In this document: piece by piece, positions 16,617-25,758 of the stretch
How positions within the stretch are numbered: position 1 is the stretch's first letter
Layout of the letters: every line of letters starts with the position of its first letter
The notes under the pieces: model-generated
What the model was told of the DNA's origin: nothing
Database searches by the model: none
The model's input: the letters and a program-made list of their open reading frames with translations, nothing else
Assembly: GCF_900105475.1 (NCBI RefSeq)
Contig: NZ_LT629777.1
Location: 2,542,001-2,606,000 of the forward strand
Length of the DNA stretch: 64,000 nt
From: Pseudomonas asplenii
GTDB lineage: Bacteria; Pseudomonadota; Gammaproteobacteria; Pseudomonadales; Pseudomonadaceae
Direction of reading: 5' to 3'
Made by a program: the position numbers and the translations under genes

Positions 16617-18674
16617 TCAGTTCAGGCGGAAGCGTCCGGTATTGTCGCTCAGGGCCTTGCTGCCTTCGCTCAGGGTGTCCGCCGCGCGGTTCACCGCACG
16701 CGCGCCTTCGAGCAAGCGTACCGCGGCCTGATCGACCTGCTGGATATTGCCGCTGACCTCGTCTGCGGTGCTGGCTTGCTCATCCACCGCCGTGGCGATC
16801 TGTGCCAGGGTGTCGGTGACGCTCTGCACCGCGCTGGCGATTTCCACCAGACGCTGGCCCAAACCGGTCACCGATTCGGCGTCAGTTTGCGCCTGGACGC
16901 AGGCCGCTTCCATCAGCGTCACCGCTTGGCTCACGGTAGTGCGCAGGCTGTCGACGGTGCTGGCGATCTGCGCGGTGGAACTCTGGGTCCGTTGCGACAG
17001 GCTGCGTACTTCGTCCGCCACCACTGCAAAGCCGCGTCCCTGTTCTCCTGCCCGCGCCGCTTCGATGGCGGCGTTGAGGGCGAGCAGGTTGGTCTGTTCG
17101 GCCACGCCGCGGATGGTATCGACCACCAACTGGATCTGCTGGCCCTGTTCGCTGACCCGGCCCAACGCCGTGGCGGTTTCGTTCAGGCGCTGGTTGAGTT
17201 GCTGGATGCTGGCGGTGGTGCGCTGGCTGTCGCGACTGCTGTCCGAGGCAATGCGCCGGGTGTTCTGGGCGCTGCCGGAAGCCTGTTCGCAACTCTGGGC
17301 GACACCTTGGGACGTGGCCGCCAGTTGCGTGGCCGCTGCCGCGATCTGGCTGATCTGTTGCTGCTGTGCCTCGACCTCGTTGAGTGCGCCGCTGGAATGG
17401 CTGTTGAGCGCACGCACGGCGTCGCTCAGTTGCAGGGTTTCGTGATCGACGCCTTGCAGGCTGGTACGCAGTTGCACCACTGCGACGTTCAGTGCGGTGC
17501 TGATGATGGCCAACTCGTCGCGGCCTTCCACCGGCACTTGCAGGCACAGGTTGCCGTCACGCAGCGATTCGGCCAGCAGGGTTATGCCGCTGGCGCTGCG
17601 CCGGATCGAGGCCTGCAGGCAGATGAACAGGTACAGGGCGGCCAGCAGCAGGCAGCCGAAGATCGCCGCCACCAGGCTGAACTGGCGAATGGCCGAGCCG
17701 TGGTAGTAGTCCAGGCGGCTGTCGAGGGTGTTCAGAGAGGCCTGGCGCAGGTTGGCCAATTGATCGAGCAGGGTGTCGAGGGTCTGTTCGAAACCTTCGG
17801 GCTTGAACGTGATGCTACCGCCGAACATGCCGTCGTCCAGGGACTTGAGGCCTTCATCCAGATGTTTGAGGCTTTCCTGGTAGCGTCCTGCCCAGTCCTG
17901 CTGTGCGGGCGGCAGGCGGGTCTCCAATTGGGCGCCGGTTTTGATCAGTTGGTCGCGGGCGTCGCCAATGCGGCTGCGCAGGTCCTTGAGTTGCAGGCGG
18001 CTTTGCAGGCTGAACTGGCCGGAGACCACCGAAGCCTGACCGACGCTGGCCAGGCGACCGACCCGTTCGATCAGGTCCGGAGCGTGTTGAGTGGATATCT
18101 GGGTCAGCAGGTAGGTTTCCATCCAGGAAGCCAGGATCAGCCGGCTGTCCATGGCGATCTGCTCCCGCAGGCTTTGCAGGGCGCTCAGCGCGGCGGTGAA
18201 ACGATCATAGCCGTCGGGCCACCAGCCGACCTTGCTCAAGCTGGCCGAGTCGAGGCCGGAGAGGGTGGCTTGCAGGGCCTGGTAACGCTTCAGGGTTTCG
18301 GCGTCGGCACCTTCGTGTTGCAGCGTCTGGCCCAATTGTTCGAGGGCCTGGTTGATGTCCGGCTGGGCCTTGTCCAGCAGGGCCATGGCAGCGATGGTGG
18401 CGGGGGTCGGCTGGCGATTGGTTTCCGTGGCTTTCCAGCGGGCGGCCCGGTCGCGCTGGGCGGAGAGCAGGTTGTCGAGGGTGTCCAGGGCCAGCAACTG
18501 GCGGACGCCGGCCCGTTCCTCGCCGATCAGCGCCAGTTTGCCCCGGTAATCCTGGCCGATCATATACAGGCTAGCCATCAGCGGGACGATAAACAGCAGG
18601 AACAGCACCTGAAATTTGCGGGCAAAACCGAATCGTCCGAGCAGTCGCATTCCGGGTGATAAAAAAGCGTGCAT
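16617..18674 (-). CDS. Methyl-accepting chemotaxis protein with large periplasmic helical sensor
   Basis: The 685-residue receptor has TM1 near residues 20-40, a long periplasmic domain of about 290 mostly helical residues, TM2 (SLVAAIFGCLLLAALYLFI), a HAMP region and the signalling hairpin. The hairpin tip is [19 protein letters not shown] followed by [15 protein letters not shown]. The sensor is much longer than a four-helix bundle and shows no Cache motif; it resembles the helical bimodular/nitrate-sensor-like class. The ligand is unknown. I start at ATG 18674, which has GAGGAG upstream; in-frame codons above are not preceded by a ribosome site. The gene is monocistronic. Confidence 0.85.
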   Translation of the reverse strand: MHAFLSPGMRLLGRFGFARKFQVLFLLFIVPLMASLYMIGQDYRGKLALIGEERAGVRQLLALDTLDNLLSAQRDRAARWKATETNRQPTPATIAAMALLDKAQPDINQALEQLGQTLQHEGADAETLKRYQALQATLSGLDSASLSKVGWWPDGYDRFTAALSALQSLREQIAMDSRLILASWMETYLLTQISTQHAPDLIERVGRLASVGQASVVSGQFSLQSRLQLKDLRSRIGDARDQLIKTGAQLETRLPPAQQDWAGRYQESLKHLDEGLKSLDDGMFGGSITFKPEGFEQTLDTLLDQLANLRQASLNTLDSRLDYYHGSAIRQFSLVAAIFGCLLLAALYLFICLQASIRRSASGITLLAESLRDGNLCLQVPVEGRDELAIISTALNVAVVQLRTSLQGVDHETLQLSDAVRALNSHSSGALNEVEAQQQQISQIAAAATQLAATSQGVAQSCEQASGSAQNTRRIASDSSRDSQRTTASIQQLNQRLNETATALGRVSEQGQQIQLVVDTIRGVAEQTNLLALNAAIEAARAGEQGRGFAVVADEVRSLSQRTQSSTAQIASTVDSLRTTVSQAVTLMEAACVQAQTDAESVTGLGQRLVEIASAVQSVTDTLAQIATAVDEQASTADEVSGNIQQVDQAAVRLLEGARAVNRAADTLSEGSKALSDNTGRFRLN

Positions 18675-19009
18675 TACCGACCACTCCTCTAGGCATCCAG
18701 CACCATTCAAGTGCAGTCATGACGGGTAGGTCATGATGGATGCCGTCGTTAAAGACCTCGGAAAGCTCGCCAGTGAGGGCGTTATCACCGGCCGCTGTAG
18801 CGAATCTTCCCATTCTCGCGGCCCTTTGTAAGGAGACGCGCTGTAGGAATCAAGGTACGCAAGATTCAGACCAGTAGCAAAGAGCTATCAATGATCATTC
18901 GTCGGATGGGACTGATCGTTAGCTCAACAAGTATCTGGTCTTGTTGCACTAAAAAATGGCACATTGACGCACCTGCAACTGTGCATCCATCCGCATCCCG
19001 GAATACCTC
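18675..19009. other. Intergenic region between divergent chemoreceptor and exporter genes
   Basis: This 335-base gap is flanked by genes pointing outwards, so it must contain two promoters. It is AT-richer towards the exporter side. I looked for sigma-54 type GG-N10-GC elements; the nearest (ATGGCACATTGACGC) has the wrong spacing. No gene is seen in it. Confidence 0.4.
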
Positions 19010-20227
19010 ATGGCACTCACTGAAACCTCTTCCGGCCCGACCCTGGCGTCGGCGCCTGCGCAAGCCAGCCCTTTGGTGATGCGTATCATCGGCGCCGTGG
19101 CGCTGGCTCACCTGATCAACGACCTGATCCAGTCGGTCCTGCCGTCGATTTATCCGATGCTCAAGGCCAACTACGGACTGACCTTTACCCAGGTCGGGCT
19201 GATTACCCTGACATTCCAGGTGACCGCATCGCTGCTGCAGCCGTGGGTCGGCTTCTACACCGACCGGCATCCCAAACCGTTGCTGCTGCCGGCGGGGATG
19301 ATCTGTACGCTGATCGGTATCCTCATGCTGTCCCAGGTTGGCAGCTTCCCCTTGATTCTGCTGGCCTCGGCGCTGATCGGCGTAGGCTCGTCGACCTTTC
19401 ACCCGGAAGCTTCGCGTGTGGCGCGGCTGGCCTCGGGCGGGCGCTACGGGCTGGCACAGTCGTCCTTTCAGGTAGGCGGTAACGCCGGTTCGGCCTTCGG
19501 CCCGTTGCTGGCGGCGGCGATCATCATTCCGTTCGGCCAGGGCCACGTCGCCTGGTTCGGCTTGTTAGCCCTGTTTGCCTTGGGCGTGCTTTACGGCATC
19601 AGCCGCTGGTACCGCGCTCACCTGAACCTGTTCAAGCTCAAGCAGGGCCAAAAGGCTACTCATGGACTGTCCAAAGGGCGAGTGTTGAGTGCCTTGGTGG
19701 TGCTTGGCCTGCTGGTGTTCTCCAAGTACTTCTACATGGCCAGTTTCACCAGCTATTTCACGTTCTATCTGATCGAGAAATTCCAGTTGTCGGTGGCCAG
19801 TTCGCAACTGCACCTGTTCCTGTTTCTTGGTGCGGTGGCGGCGGGAACCTTTGCCGGCGGCCCCATCGGCGACAAGATCGGACGCAAGGCGGTGATCTGG
19901 TTTTCGATCCTCGGTGTGGCGCCATTCACCCTGGCGCTGCCTTATGTCGATCTGTTCTGGACCACCGTCCTCAGCGTCGTGATCGGTTTTATCCTGGCTT
20001 CGGCGTTCTCGGCAATTGTGGTGTTTGCCCAGGAGTTGGTGCCGGGTAATGTCGGCATGATCGCCGGGGTGTTCTTCGGCCTGATGTTCGGTTTCGGTGG
20101 GATTGGCGCGGCATTGCTGGGGCATCTGGCGGACATTCAGGGTATCGAGTACGTGTATACGCTGTGCTCGTTCCTGCCGCTGTTCGGTGTGTTGGCGGTC
20201 TTGCTGCCGAAGACGAAAAAGGCCTGA
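19010..20227 (+). CDS. fsr: MFS exporter, fosmidomycin-resistance (Fsr) family
   Basis: The 405-residue protein has about twelve membrane segments. AHLINDLIQSVLPSIYPMLK near the N-terminus and the QPWVGFYTDRHPKPL loop are characteristic of Fsr-type drug:H+ antiporters. The second half has GGPIGDKIGRKAVIW, the repeat of the MFS loop motif. In E. coli the family exports fosmidomycin; here it is probably a general small-molecule efflux pump. The start is the first ATG after the AT-rich promoter region (GGAATACCTCATGG). A GC-rich hairpin follows the stop. Confidence 0.88.
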   Translation: MALTETSSGPTLASAPAQASPLVMRIIGAVALAHLINDLIQSVLPSIYPMLKANYGLTFTQVGLITLTFQVTASLLQPWVGFYTDRHPKPLLLPAGMICTLIGILMLSQVGSFPLILLASALIGVGSSTFHPEASRVARLASGGRYGLAQSSFQVGGNAGSAFGPLLAAAIIIPFGQGHVAWFGLLALFALGVLYGISRWYRAHLNLFKLKQGQKATHGLSKGRVLSALVVLGLLVFSKYFYMASFTSYFTFYLIEKFQLSVASSQLHLFLFLGAVAAGTFAGGPIGDKIGRKAVIWFSILGVAPFTLALPYVDLFWTTVLSVVIGFILASAFSAIVVFAQELVPGNVGMIAGVFFGLMFGFGGIGAALLGHLADIQGIEYVYTLCSFLPLFGVLAVLLPKTKKA

Positions 20228-20237
20228 TGCCTGAGGA

Positions 20238-20266
20238 CGGCCGCCTGTATCCAGAATGGGCGGCCG
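20238..20266 (+). terminator. GC-rich hairpin after fsr, possible terminator
   Basis: A perfect 8-base stem, CGGCCGCC (20238-20245) and GGCGGCCG (20259-20266), with a 13-base loop begins 10 bases after the fsr stop. There is no T-run, so intrinsic termination is uncertain. Confidence 0.35.
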
Positions 20267-20450
20267 ACCGGACTGATGGGAGATGGATGACCTGCTCAAA
20301 AAATCGGGACAATTTCTGATTTTATTGTGCACGATTAAAGCGATAAAGATTTTGACTACCCCGCCGAAACAGGCTTAATAGCAACGAGCCATAACCCCCC
20401 CCCTGGCTCAGCTCTTTTGCATCTCACTCCCCCGGATGGTGACCATCGCA

Positions 20451-22391
20451 ATGAAAATCAAAAACAAGCTCGTCTTGGCCTTTGTGCTGGTGGCCTTCAT
20501 CCCGGTGAGCCTGGTCGCCGTGATATCCGTGGTGAATATCCGGACCGAGGCGTCCGATCAGTTCATCGATGGCAGCACCCGTGAAATACGCCAGATCGAC
20601 GGTAATATCCGGCAGTTTTTCGACGGCACGCAGCAGAACGTCGATCAGATGGCTACTGATCCTGTATACACCTCGGTTGACAGCCTCAAACACTACGAAA
20701 CCGCCGACGCCGCCAGCCGGCCGTTGCCGCCGGCAGCGAAACAGGTCATCGATGCCTTTGCGCGTTATGGCGCGACGCACCCGGCGGCGGCGATCCTGTC
20801 CATCGGGCTGGAAGATGGCACCTATGCCAAATGGCCGGATGATCCGCAACTGGCTAACTACGATCCGCGTGTGCGTCCCTGGTACAAGGCGGCCATGGCC
20901 AGCCCCGGCAAGTCGGTGCGGACTCCCGCTTACTACTACGACAAGGATGCGGTGGCGTTGGTCGGGAGTGCCAGGGCGATGCTCGATGCCTCCGGCAAAC
21001 CCAAGGGAGTATTTGTCGTCAGTGTTTCGCTGAAAAACCTCACTGAACTGGTCAAGAGCATCAAGCTTGGCGAGAGCGGCTACGTGATGCTGGTCGAAGA
21101 CGGTACGGTCCTGGTCGACCCCCGTGATGCCGCACACGGTTTCAAGCAGCTCAAGGATTTGGGTGAGCCCTATGCCAAGCTGGCCGCTACCGGCCAGGGC
21201 TTCACCGAAGTGCAGATCGATGGGGTCAGGTACATGGCCAATATCTGGACTTCGCCGGGCCTTGGCTGGCGCTATATCGGCCTGATCAAGTACGACGAAG
21301 TCATGGCTGGTGCTACCCGCATGACCTACCTGACGGCATGCATCGTGGTGGTGCTGGCCTTGCTTTTCGCCTTGCTCGCCGCAGCGTTCGCCAAGGTGAT
21401 CGTCAAGCCGATCGGCCAGGTCAGCACCGGATTGCAGTCGATTGCCGAGGGTGAGGGCGATCTGCGTCGCGATCTCGATGTGCAGGGCAAGGATGAAACC
21501 GCTGAGCTTGCTGGCTGGTTCAACAAGTTCCTGGCCGCCATTCGCCAGTTGATCCAGCACATCGGCGCGGCTTCGACCAACCTGCAGGATGCTTCGCGGA
21601 CCAACAGCGAAGTGGCCGGCAACATGAACGAGGCGGCTGGGCGCCAGCGTGAGGCGGTGGAACTGGTATCCACGGCATTCAATGAAATGGTCGCCACCGC
21701 CAACGAAGTCGCCCGCTCGTGCAGCACGGCGGCCAGCTCCGCCGAGAGCGGGCATCGCCGAGTGGCCGAGGGCAAGCAGCAGATCGAGCTGACCACCGAG
21801 AACGTCAATCGCCTCGGCAGTCGCCTGACCGAGTCGTCCCAGGCCATGGTCGAGCTGGAGGAGGGCAGTCGCAGCATCAACCAGATCCTCGGCACCATCC
21901 GCGCCATCGCCGAGCAGACCAACCTGCTGGCACTGAACGCGGCGATCGAAGCCGCGCGTGCGGGCGATCAGGGCCGTGGCTTTGCCGTGGTGGCCGATGA
22001 AGTGCGGGCGCTGGCCAAGCGCACCTCGGACTCCACTGGCGAAATCGACCAGTTGCTCAATACCCTGGGCAGCAAGACCCAGGAGGTTTCGCAGAAAATG
22101 GAAAGCTGCCTGGACCTCTCGCGGGCCAGCGTTTCCTCCATCGAGAACGCTCGGGACAGCTTCGAAGGCATCCAGTTGTCGGTCAACGAAATCCGCGACC
22201 AGAACCTGCAGATCTCGGCGGCGGCGGAAGAGCAGCACAGCGTGGCCGAAGAGATCAACCGGCATATCCAGCAGATCTATGACGAGGCGCGACTGGTCGA
22301 AAGTCTGGCGAGTTCGGCGCGTGAAGACTCGGGGCGACTGTCGGATCTTTCGGCTGAATTGAATGGTTTGGTAGGGCGCTTCAAGTCCTGA
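20451..22391 (+). CDS. Methyl-accepting chemotaxis protein with dCache_1 sensor
   Basis: The 646-residue receptor has TM1 (residues 6-28), a periplasmic double-Cache domain (about 30-275), TM2 ([18 protein letters not shown]), HAMP, and the signalling hairpin [19 protein letters not shown]. The membrane-distal Cache pocket shows [13 protein letters not shown] followed by [10 protein letters not shown]. The R-x-W-Y plus downstream Tyr/Asp pattern is typical of amino-acid or amine-binding dCache receptors such as PctA, so attraction to such ligands is likely but unproven. ATG 20451 starts the charged pre-TM tail (MKIKNK); a GTG 15 bases upstream is possible. Confidence 0.88.
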   Translation: MKIKNKLVLAFVLVAFIPVSLVAVISVVNIRTEASDQFIDGSTREIRQIDGNIRQFFDGTQQNVDQMATDPVYTSVDSLKHYETADAASRPLPPAAKQVIDAFARYGATHPAAAILSIGLEDGTYAKWPDDPQLANYDPRVRPWYKAAMASPGKSVRTPAYYYDKDAVALVGSARAMLDASGKPKGVFVVSVSLKNLTELVKSIKLGESGYVMLVEDGTVLVDPRDAAHGFKQLKDLGEPYAKLAATGQGFTEVQIDGVRYMANIWTSPGLGWRYIGLIKYDEVMAGATRMTYLTACIVVVLALLFALLAAAFAKVIVKPIGQVSTGLQSIAEGEGDLRRDLDVQGKDETAELAGWFNKFLAAIRQLIQHIGAASTNLQDASRTNSEVAGNMNEAAGRQREAVELVSTAFNEMVATANEVARSCSTAASSAESGHRRVAEGKQQIELTTENVNRLGSRLTESSQAMVELEEGSRSINQILGTIRAIAEQTNLLALNAAIEAARAGDQGRGFAVVADEVRALAKRTSDSTGEIDQLLNTLGSKTQEVSQKMESCLDLSRASVSSIENARDSFEGIQLSVNEIRDQNLQISAAAEEQHSVAEEINRHIQQIYDEARLVESLASSAREDSGRLSDLSAELNGLVGRFKS

Positions 22392-22480
22392 GGGATAAGG
22401 CGCTTTCCTGAAGTGGAAGGTGCCGCGCTTTCGCTCAGCCGGTTTCGTCGCTCAACGATACCGGCTGTGTGCTTTGTGCC

Positions 22481-23263
22481 TTATACCCAACCACCATCGA
22501 CGATGAAGTTCTGCGCCGAACACATGGCTGACACCTCGGAGGCCAGGAAAAGCGCCATGTTCGCGATATGGAACGGCTCCACGCTACCGGGCAGGCATTG
22601 GCTGCGACTGATCAGTTCCCTGGCGGCATCATCCACCCAGAGCGCGAGCTGCTTTTCGGTCATCACCCAACCCGGCACCAGGGTGTTGACCCTGATACCC
22701 CAAGGCCCCAACTCACGGGCCAAGCCCCGGGTCATGCCATGGGTCGCCGCTTTACTGGCCGCGTAAACCGGGTAGCCGCTGGAGGCCATCATCCAGCCGA
22801 TGGAGCCCAGATTGATGATCGCGCCCTTTCCCGCAGCCTTCATCATCGGCACCACCGCCCGACTGGCGAAAAAGGCATGCTTCAGATTGACCGAAATCAG
22901 CTTCTCGAAGGTCGCCGAGTCCACCTCATCCAAGGTGTGGCGTACATCGTTGGCGGCATTGTTCACCAGGACGGTCACCGGCCCCAGTGTCTGGGCAAAG
23001 CCTTCAATCGCCACTCTATAGGCGATCTCGTCAGTGATGTCACAGTGAGCGAATTCAACACGATGTCCCTCGGCCGTCAGGCGGGCCACTAGTCGCTCAC
23101 CTTGGCTCTTGGCCATATCCACAAAGGCGACCTTGGCCCCCTGTCGTGCAAAAGCACACACCATGGCCTCACCAATCCCTGAAGCGCCCCCGGAAATCAG
23201 TACGGTTTTATTTTTCAGATCCGGGTAAACGGCCTGCGGGCCGGCGGCTGTTTCATGACTCAT
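22481..23263 (-). CDS. SDR-family aldose 1-dehydrogenase (probable D-galactose / L-arabinose 1-dehydrogenase)
   Basis: The 260-residue classical short-chain dehydrogenase has the NAD(P) motif SGGASGIGEAM (TGxxxGIG), NNAAND, catalytic Ser in NLGSIGWM, and YAASK with the Tyr/Lys pair. FIVDGGWV ends it in typical fashion. Next to it are galactose mutarotase and the arabonate/galactonate genes, so oxidation of the C1 hemiacetal of galactose and/or arabinose to the lactone is the likely reaction. That assignment rests on neighbourhood; the SDR family alone would not give it. The start has GGAG 9 bases upstream. Confidence 0.78.
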   Translation of the reverse strand: MSHETAAGPQAVYPDLKNKTVLISGGASGIGEAMVCAFARQGAKVAFVDMAKSQGERLVARLTAEGHRVEFAHCDITDEIAYRVAIEGFAQTLGPVTVLVNNAANDVRHTLDEVDSATFEKLISVNLKHAFFASRAVVPMMKAAGKGAIINLGSIGWMMASSGYPVYAASKAATHGMTRGLARELGPWGIRVNTLVPGWVMTEKQLALWVDDAARELISRSQCLPGSVEPFHIANMALFLASEVSAMCSAQNFIVDGGWV

Positions 23264-23371
23264 ATGACGGTTACTCCACGGTAGGCACCTGGCTTCAGGC
23301 AGTTGAGCTCGGAGGATGCTTGGGTATCAAGGAATTATTTTACCTGCCAGCTCAATTAGTCTTATTTTATA

Positions 23372-23399
23372 TTGAAAATCCTACATAAAAGACTATAAA
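23372..23399 (+). promoter_or_regulatory. Probable sigma-70 promoter of the mutarotase gene
   Basis: TTGAAA (23372-23377) and TATAAA (23394-23399) with a 16-base spacer point towards the mutarotase gene. A GntR-type site lies about 25 bases downstream of the expected start, where a repressor would act as a block. Confidence 0.5.
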
Positions 23400-23430
23400 T
23401 CTAAGGCTGTAACGACAAAATATCGCAAAT

Positions 23431-23441
23431 TAGTAGAACTA
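23431..23441. promoter_or_regulatory. FadR-subfamily GntR operator (site 3)
   Basis: TAGTAGAACTA is a perfect palindrome (TAGT-AGA-ACTA) and matches the TNGTNNNACNA half-site arrangement bound by FadR-type GntR regulators. It lies between the divergent dehydrogenase and mutarotase genes and matches two more sites at 30564 and 30639. Confidence 0.55.
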
Positions 23442-23472
23442 TTCAACTCAAACAATAAATAGAGGTTCGACC

Positions 23473-24621
23473 ATGCTGCACTCCCGACACCCGCTTTACG
23501 GCCTCGGTCTTTCCCTGATGATTGCCAGTCAAGGCCTCCAGGCGAGTAGCCTGTCCAGCGAACACAAGGCCTTTGGCAAGACCCAGGATGGAACCGCCAT
23601 CGAGCAATATGTGCTGCGCAACAGCCATGGTCTGCAGGCCACGGTCATTACCTACGGCGGCATCCTGCAATCGTTGAAAGTGCCCGATAAAAACGGCAAG
23701 TTCGAAGACGTGGTCCTGGGCTTTGACGATGTCCAGGGCTACCAGAACGGCACCGCCTTCTTCGGCGCCACCATCGGTCGCTACGGTAACCGCCTGGCCA
23801 AAGGTGCGTTCGAACTGGACGGCAAGCGTTATCAGGTACCGCTTAACGACGGCCCCAACGCGCTGCACGGCGGTGCCCAGGGTTTTGACAAGCGGGTCTG
23901 GAAAGCGCAGCCGGTCAAAAGCAAGGATTCGGTCGGCGTGAAGTTGAGTTACCTGTCGAAGGCGGGGGAAATGGGCTTTCCCGGCAATCTCAACGTCGAG
24001 GTCACCTATAGCCTCAACGACAACAACGAGCTTCGCATCGAGTACAAGGCCTCCACGGATCAGCCCACGGTGTTGAACCTCACCAACCACAGTTACTTCA
24101 ATCTCGCCGGTGCCGGTAACGGTGATGTGCTCAAGCAGCTCGCGACCTTGCACGCCAGCCAGTACACCCCCGTCAACAGCACCTTGATCCCCACCGGAGA
24201 ACTGGCTCCGGTGACGGGAACACCTTTTGACTTCCGGCAGCCGACCGCCATCGGTCAACACATCAAGGACGACCACCCGCAGCTCAAATTCGCCGAGCCG
24301 AAACAGGGCGGTTTCGACCACAACTGGGTTCTGGATGCCAAGGGCGACGTAAGCAAACTCGCCGCCGACGTGCGCGACCCGCAGTCCGGTCGCCGCTTGC
24401 AGCTCTACACCAGCGAGCCCGGGGTACAGTTCTACACCAGCAACTTCCTCGACGGCACGGTCAAGGGCAAGGCGGGCAAGACCTATGCGCATTGGGGAGC
24501 GTTCACTCTGGAGACCCAGCACTACCCCGACTCGCCGAACCAGCCGAGTTTCCCGACAACGCGGCTGGATCCAGGGCAGACGTATGCCCAGAAGACCATC
24601 CTGAAGTTCTCGGCCAACTGA
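23473..24621 (+). CDS. galM: Aldose 1-epimerase (galactose mutarotase), secreted
   Basis: The 382-residue enzyme interconverts alpha and beta anomers of galactose and related sugars. An N-terminal signal peptide (residues 1-24, LGLSLMIASQGLQA) directs it to the periplasm, unlike cytoplasmic E. coli GalM. Active-site segments are TIGRYGNRLAKG (Arg), NDGPNALHGG (His), LTNHSYFNLAG (catalytic His) and LETQHYPDSPN (catalytic Glu). It would present the correct anomer to the ABC importer and to the dehydrogenase encoded divergently. A GntR-type site and a promoter precede it. A REP-like hairpin follows and may end the transcript. Confidence 0.92.
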   Translation: MLHSRHPLYGLGLSLMIASQGLQASSLSSEHKAFGKTQDGTAIEQYVLRNSHGLQATVITYGGILQSLKVPDKNGKFEDVVLGFDDVQGYQNGTAFFGATIGRYGNRLAKGAFELDGKRYQVPLNDGPNALHGGAQGFDKRVWKAQPVKSKDSVGVKLSYLSKAGEMGFPGNLNVEVTYSLNDNNELRIEYKASTDQPTVLNLTNHSYFNLAGAGNGDVLKQLATLHASQYTPVNSTLIPTGELAPVTGTPFDFRQPTAIGQHIKDDHPQLKFAEPKQGGFDHNWVLDAKGDVSKLAADVRDPQSGRRLQLYTSEPGVQFYTSNFLDGTVKGKAGKTYAHWGAFTLETQHYPDSPNQPSFPTTRLDPGQTYAQKTILKFSAN

Positions 24622-24639
24622 AACCGATAACCCATCACC

Positions 24640-24682
24640 TGTAGGAGCTGTCGAGCCTCGCCAAGGCTCGACAGCTCCTACA
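24640..24682. repeat. REP-like palindrome between mutarotase and araH
   Basis: Perfect 19-base arms (24640-24658 and 24664-24682) beginning TGTAGGAGCTG enclose a 5-base loop. The TGTAGGAGC end is shared with the element at 29389. This is the form of Pseudomonas repetitive extragenic palindromes and could also terminate transcription of galM and araH, which converge on it. Confidence 0.75.
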
Positions 24683-24780
24683 ATGAACGCGGTGGGCATG
24701 GGGAACACAAGGCGCCCGGTGAACGCGGTTGGCGCGGAGGAACGTGGGGGCGGCGTAGTGAGCCCCCGGCTCCGTCGGAA

Positions 24781-25749
24781 TCAGCGTTGCTTCAGGCGGT
24801 CGATCACCACAGCCAGCAACAGGATCGAACCGCGAATCACGTACTGGTAAAACGTGTCGATGTTCTTCAGGTTCATCGCGTTCTCGATGATCGCCAGAAT
24901 CAGCACCCCGGCAATCACGTGCCGAATCATGCCGACCCCACCGCTCAACGAAACCCCACCGAGCACGCAGGCGGAAATCACCGTCAGTTCGAAACCCTGG
25001 CCGATCATCGGCTGACCGGAGGTCATGCGCGAAGCCAGCACCACCCCGGCCAATGCGCCAATCAACCCGTGCACGGCAAAGATGATGATCTTGGTCCGGT
25101 CGACATTGACCCCAGCCAGCAACGCCGCTTCCTGGTTACCGCCAATGGCCATGGTGTTGCGGCCGTAAGTGGTGTAGTTGAGCAGCCAGCCAAAAAACAG
25201 GAAGCAGCCAATGGTGATCAGGATCGGCACCGGCACACCGAACAACTGGCCATTGCCGTAGACGAAAAACTGATCCTGGGACACGCCAACCGCCTTACCG
25301 TTGGCAAAGATATAGGCCAGGCCCCGCACGATCTGCATGGTCGCCAACGTGGTGATCAGCGCGTTGACCCGTAGCTTGGCAATCACGATCCCGTTGATCA
25401 ATCCGACCACCAGTCCCATTAGCAGCGCTGCAGCGATACCGAGAAACACGCTGTCGGTGTCGCGCATCACCACCGCCGCAACGACCCCGGCACAGGCGAT
25501 CACCGAGCCCACCGACAAGTCGAAATGCCCGGACGCCAGGCAATACAACATGGTGCACGCGGCAATACCGGTGGTGGAAATCGCCAGGCCGAGGCCGCGC
25601 ATGTTCAATGGCGACAGGAAGTTGTCGATCAGCAGGGTGCAGAGTACGAAGATCCCCACCGCTGCCAGCAGCATCGCCCAGTTATCCAGAATGCTGCGCA
25701 GGTCCAGGGGCTTGCGGGTCGTTGGCAACGCATTGTTTTGGCTTGTCAT
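24781..25749 (-). CDS. araH: L-arabinose-type ABC transporter permease
   Basis: The 322-residue inner-membrane subunit of the ribose/arabinose importer family has about eight to ten helices. The conserved LTVISACVLGGVSLSGGVG and GMIRHVIAGVLILAIIENAM segments are diagnostic for AraH/RbsC/XylH. It dimerises and docks on AraG. I start at the ATG at 25749 (GAGAGG upstream); a GTG two codons earlier is possible. It lies 9 bases after araG and is the last gene of the araD1-lactonase-araFGH operon. It should move L-arabinose and, by analogy with pseudomonad and ChvE-type systems, perhaps D-galactose. Confidence 0.88.
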   Translation of the reverse strand: MTSQNNALPTTRKPLDLRSILDNWAMLLAAVGIFVLCTLLIDNFLSPLNMRGLGLAISTTGIAACTMLYCLASGHFDLSVGSVIACAGVVAAVVMRDTDSVFLGIAAALLMGLVVGLINGIVIAKLRVNALITTLATMQIVRGLAYIFANGKAVGVSQDQFFVYGNGQLFGVPVPILITIGCFLFFGWLLNYTTYGRNTMAIGGNQEAALLAGVNVDRTKIIIFAVHGLIGALAGVVLASRMTSGQPMIGQGFELTVISACVLGGVSLSGGVGMIRHVIAGVLILAIIENAMNLKNIDTFYQYVIRGSILLLAVVIDRLKQR

Positions 25750-25758
25750 GCTCACCTC

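Noticed and set aside
16608..18659. Plus-strand open frame of about 680 codons opposite the chemoreceptor
   Set aside because: It mirrors the chemoreceptor on the other strand, has no recognisable domain and no ribosome site; GC-rich codon bias keeps the antisense frame open.
18950..18970. Sigma-54 promoter (ATGGCACATTGACGC) before fsr
   Set aside because: GG and GC are 9 bases apart instead of 10 and the -12 lacks TTGC; no nearby activator site.
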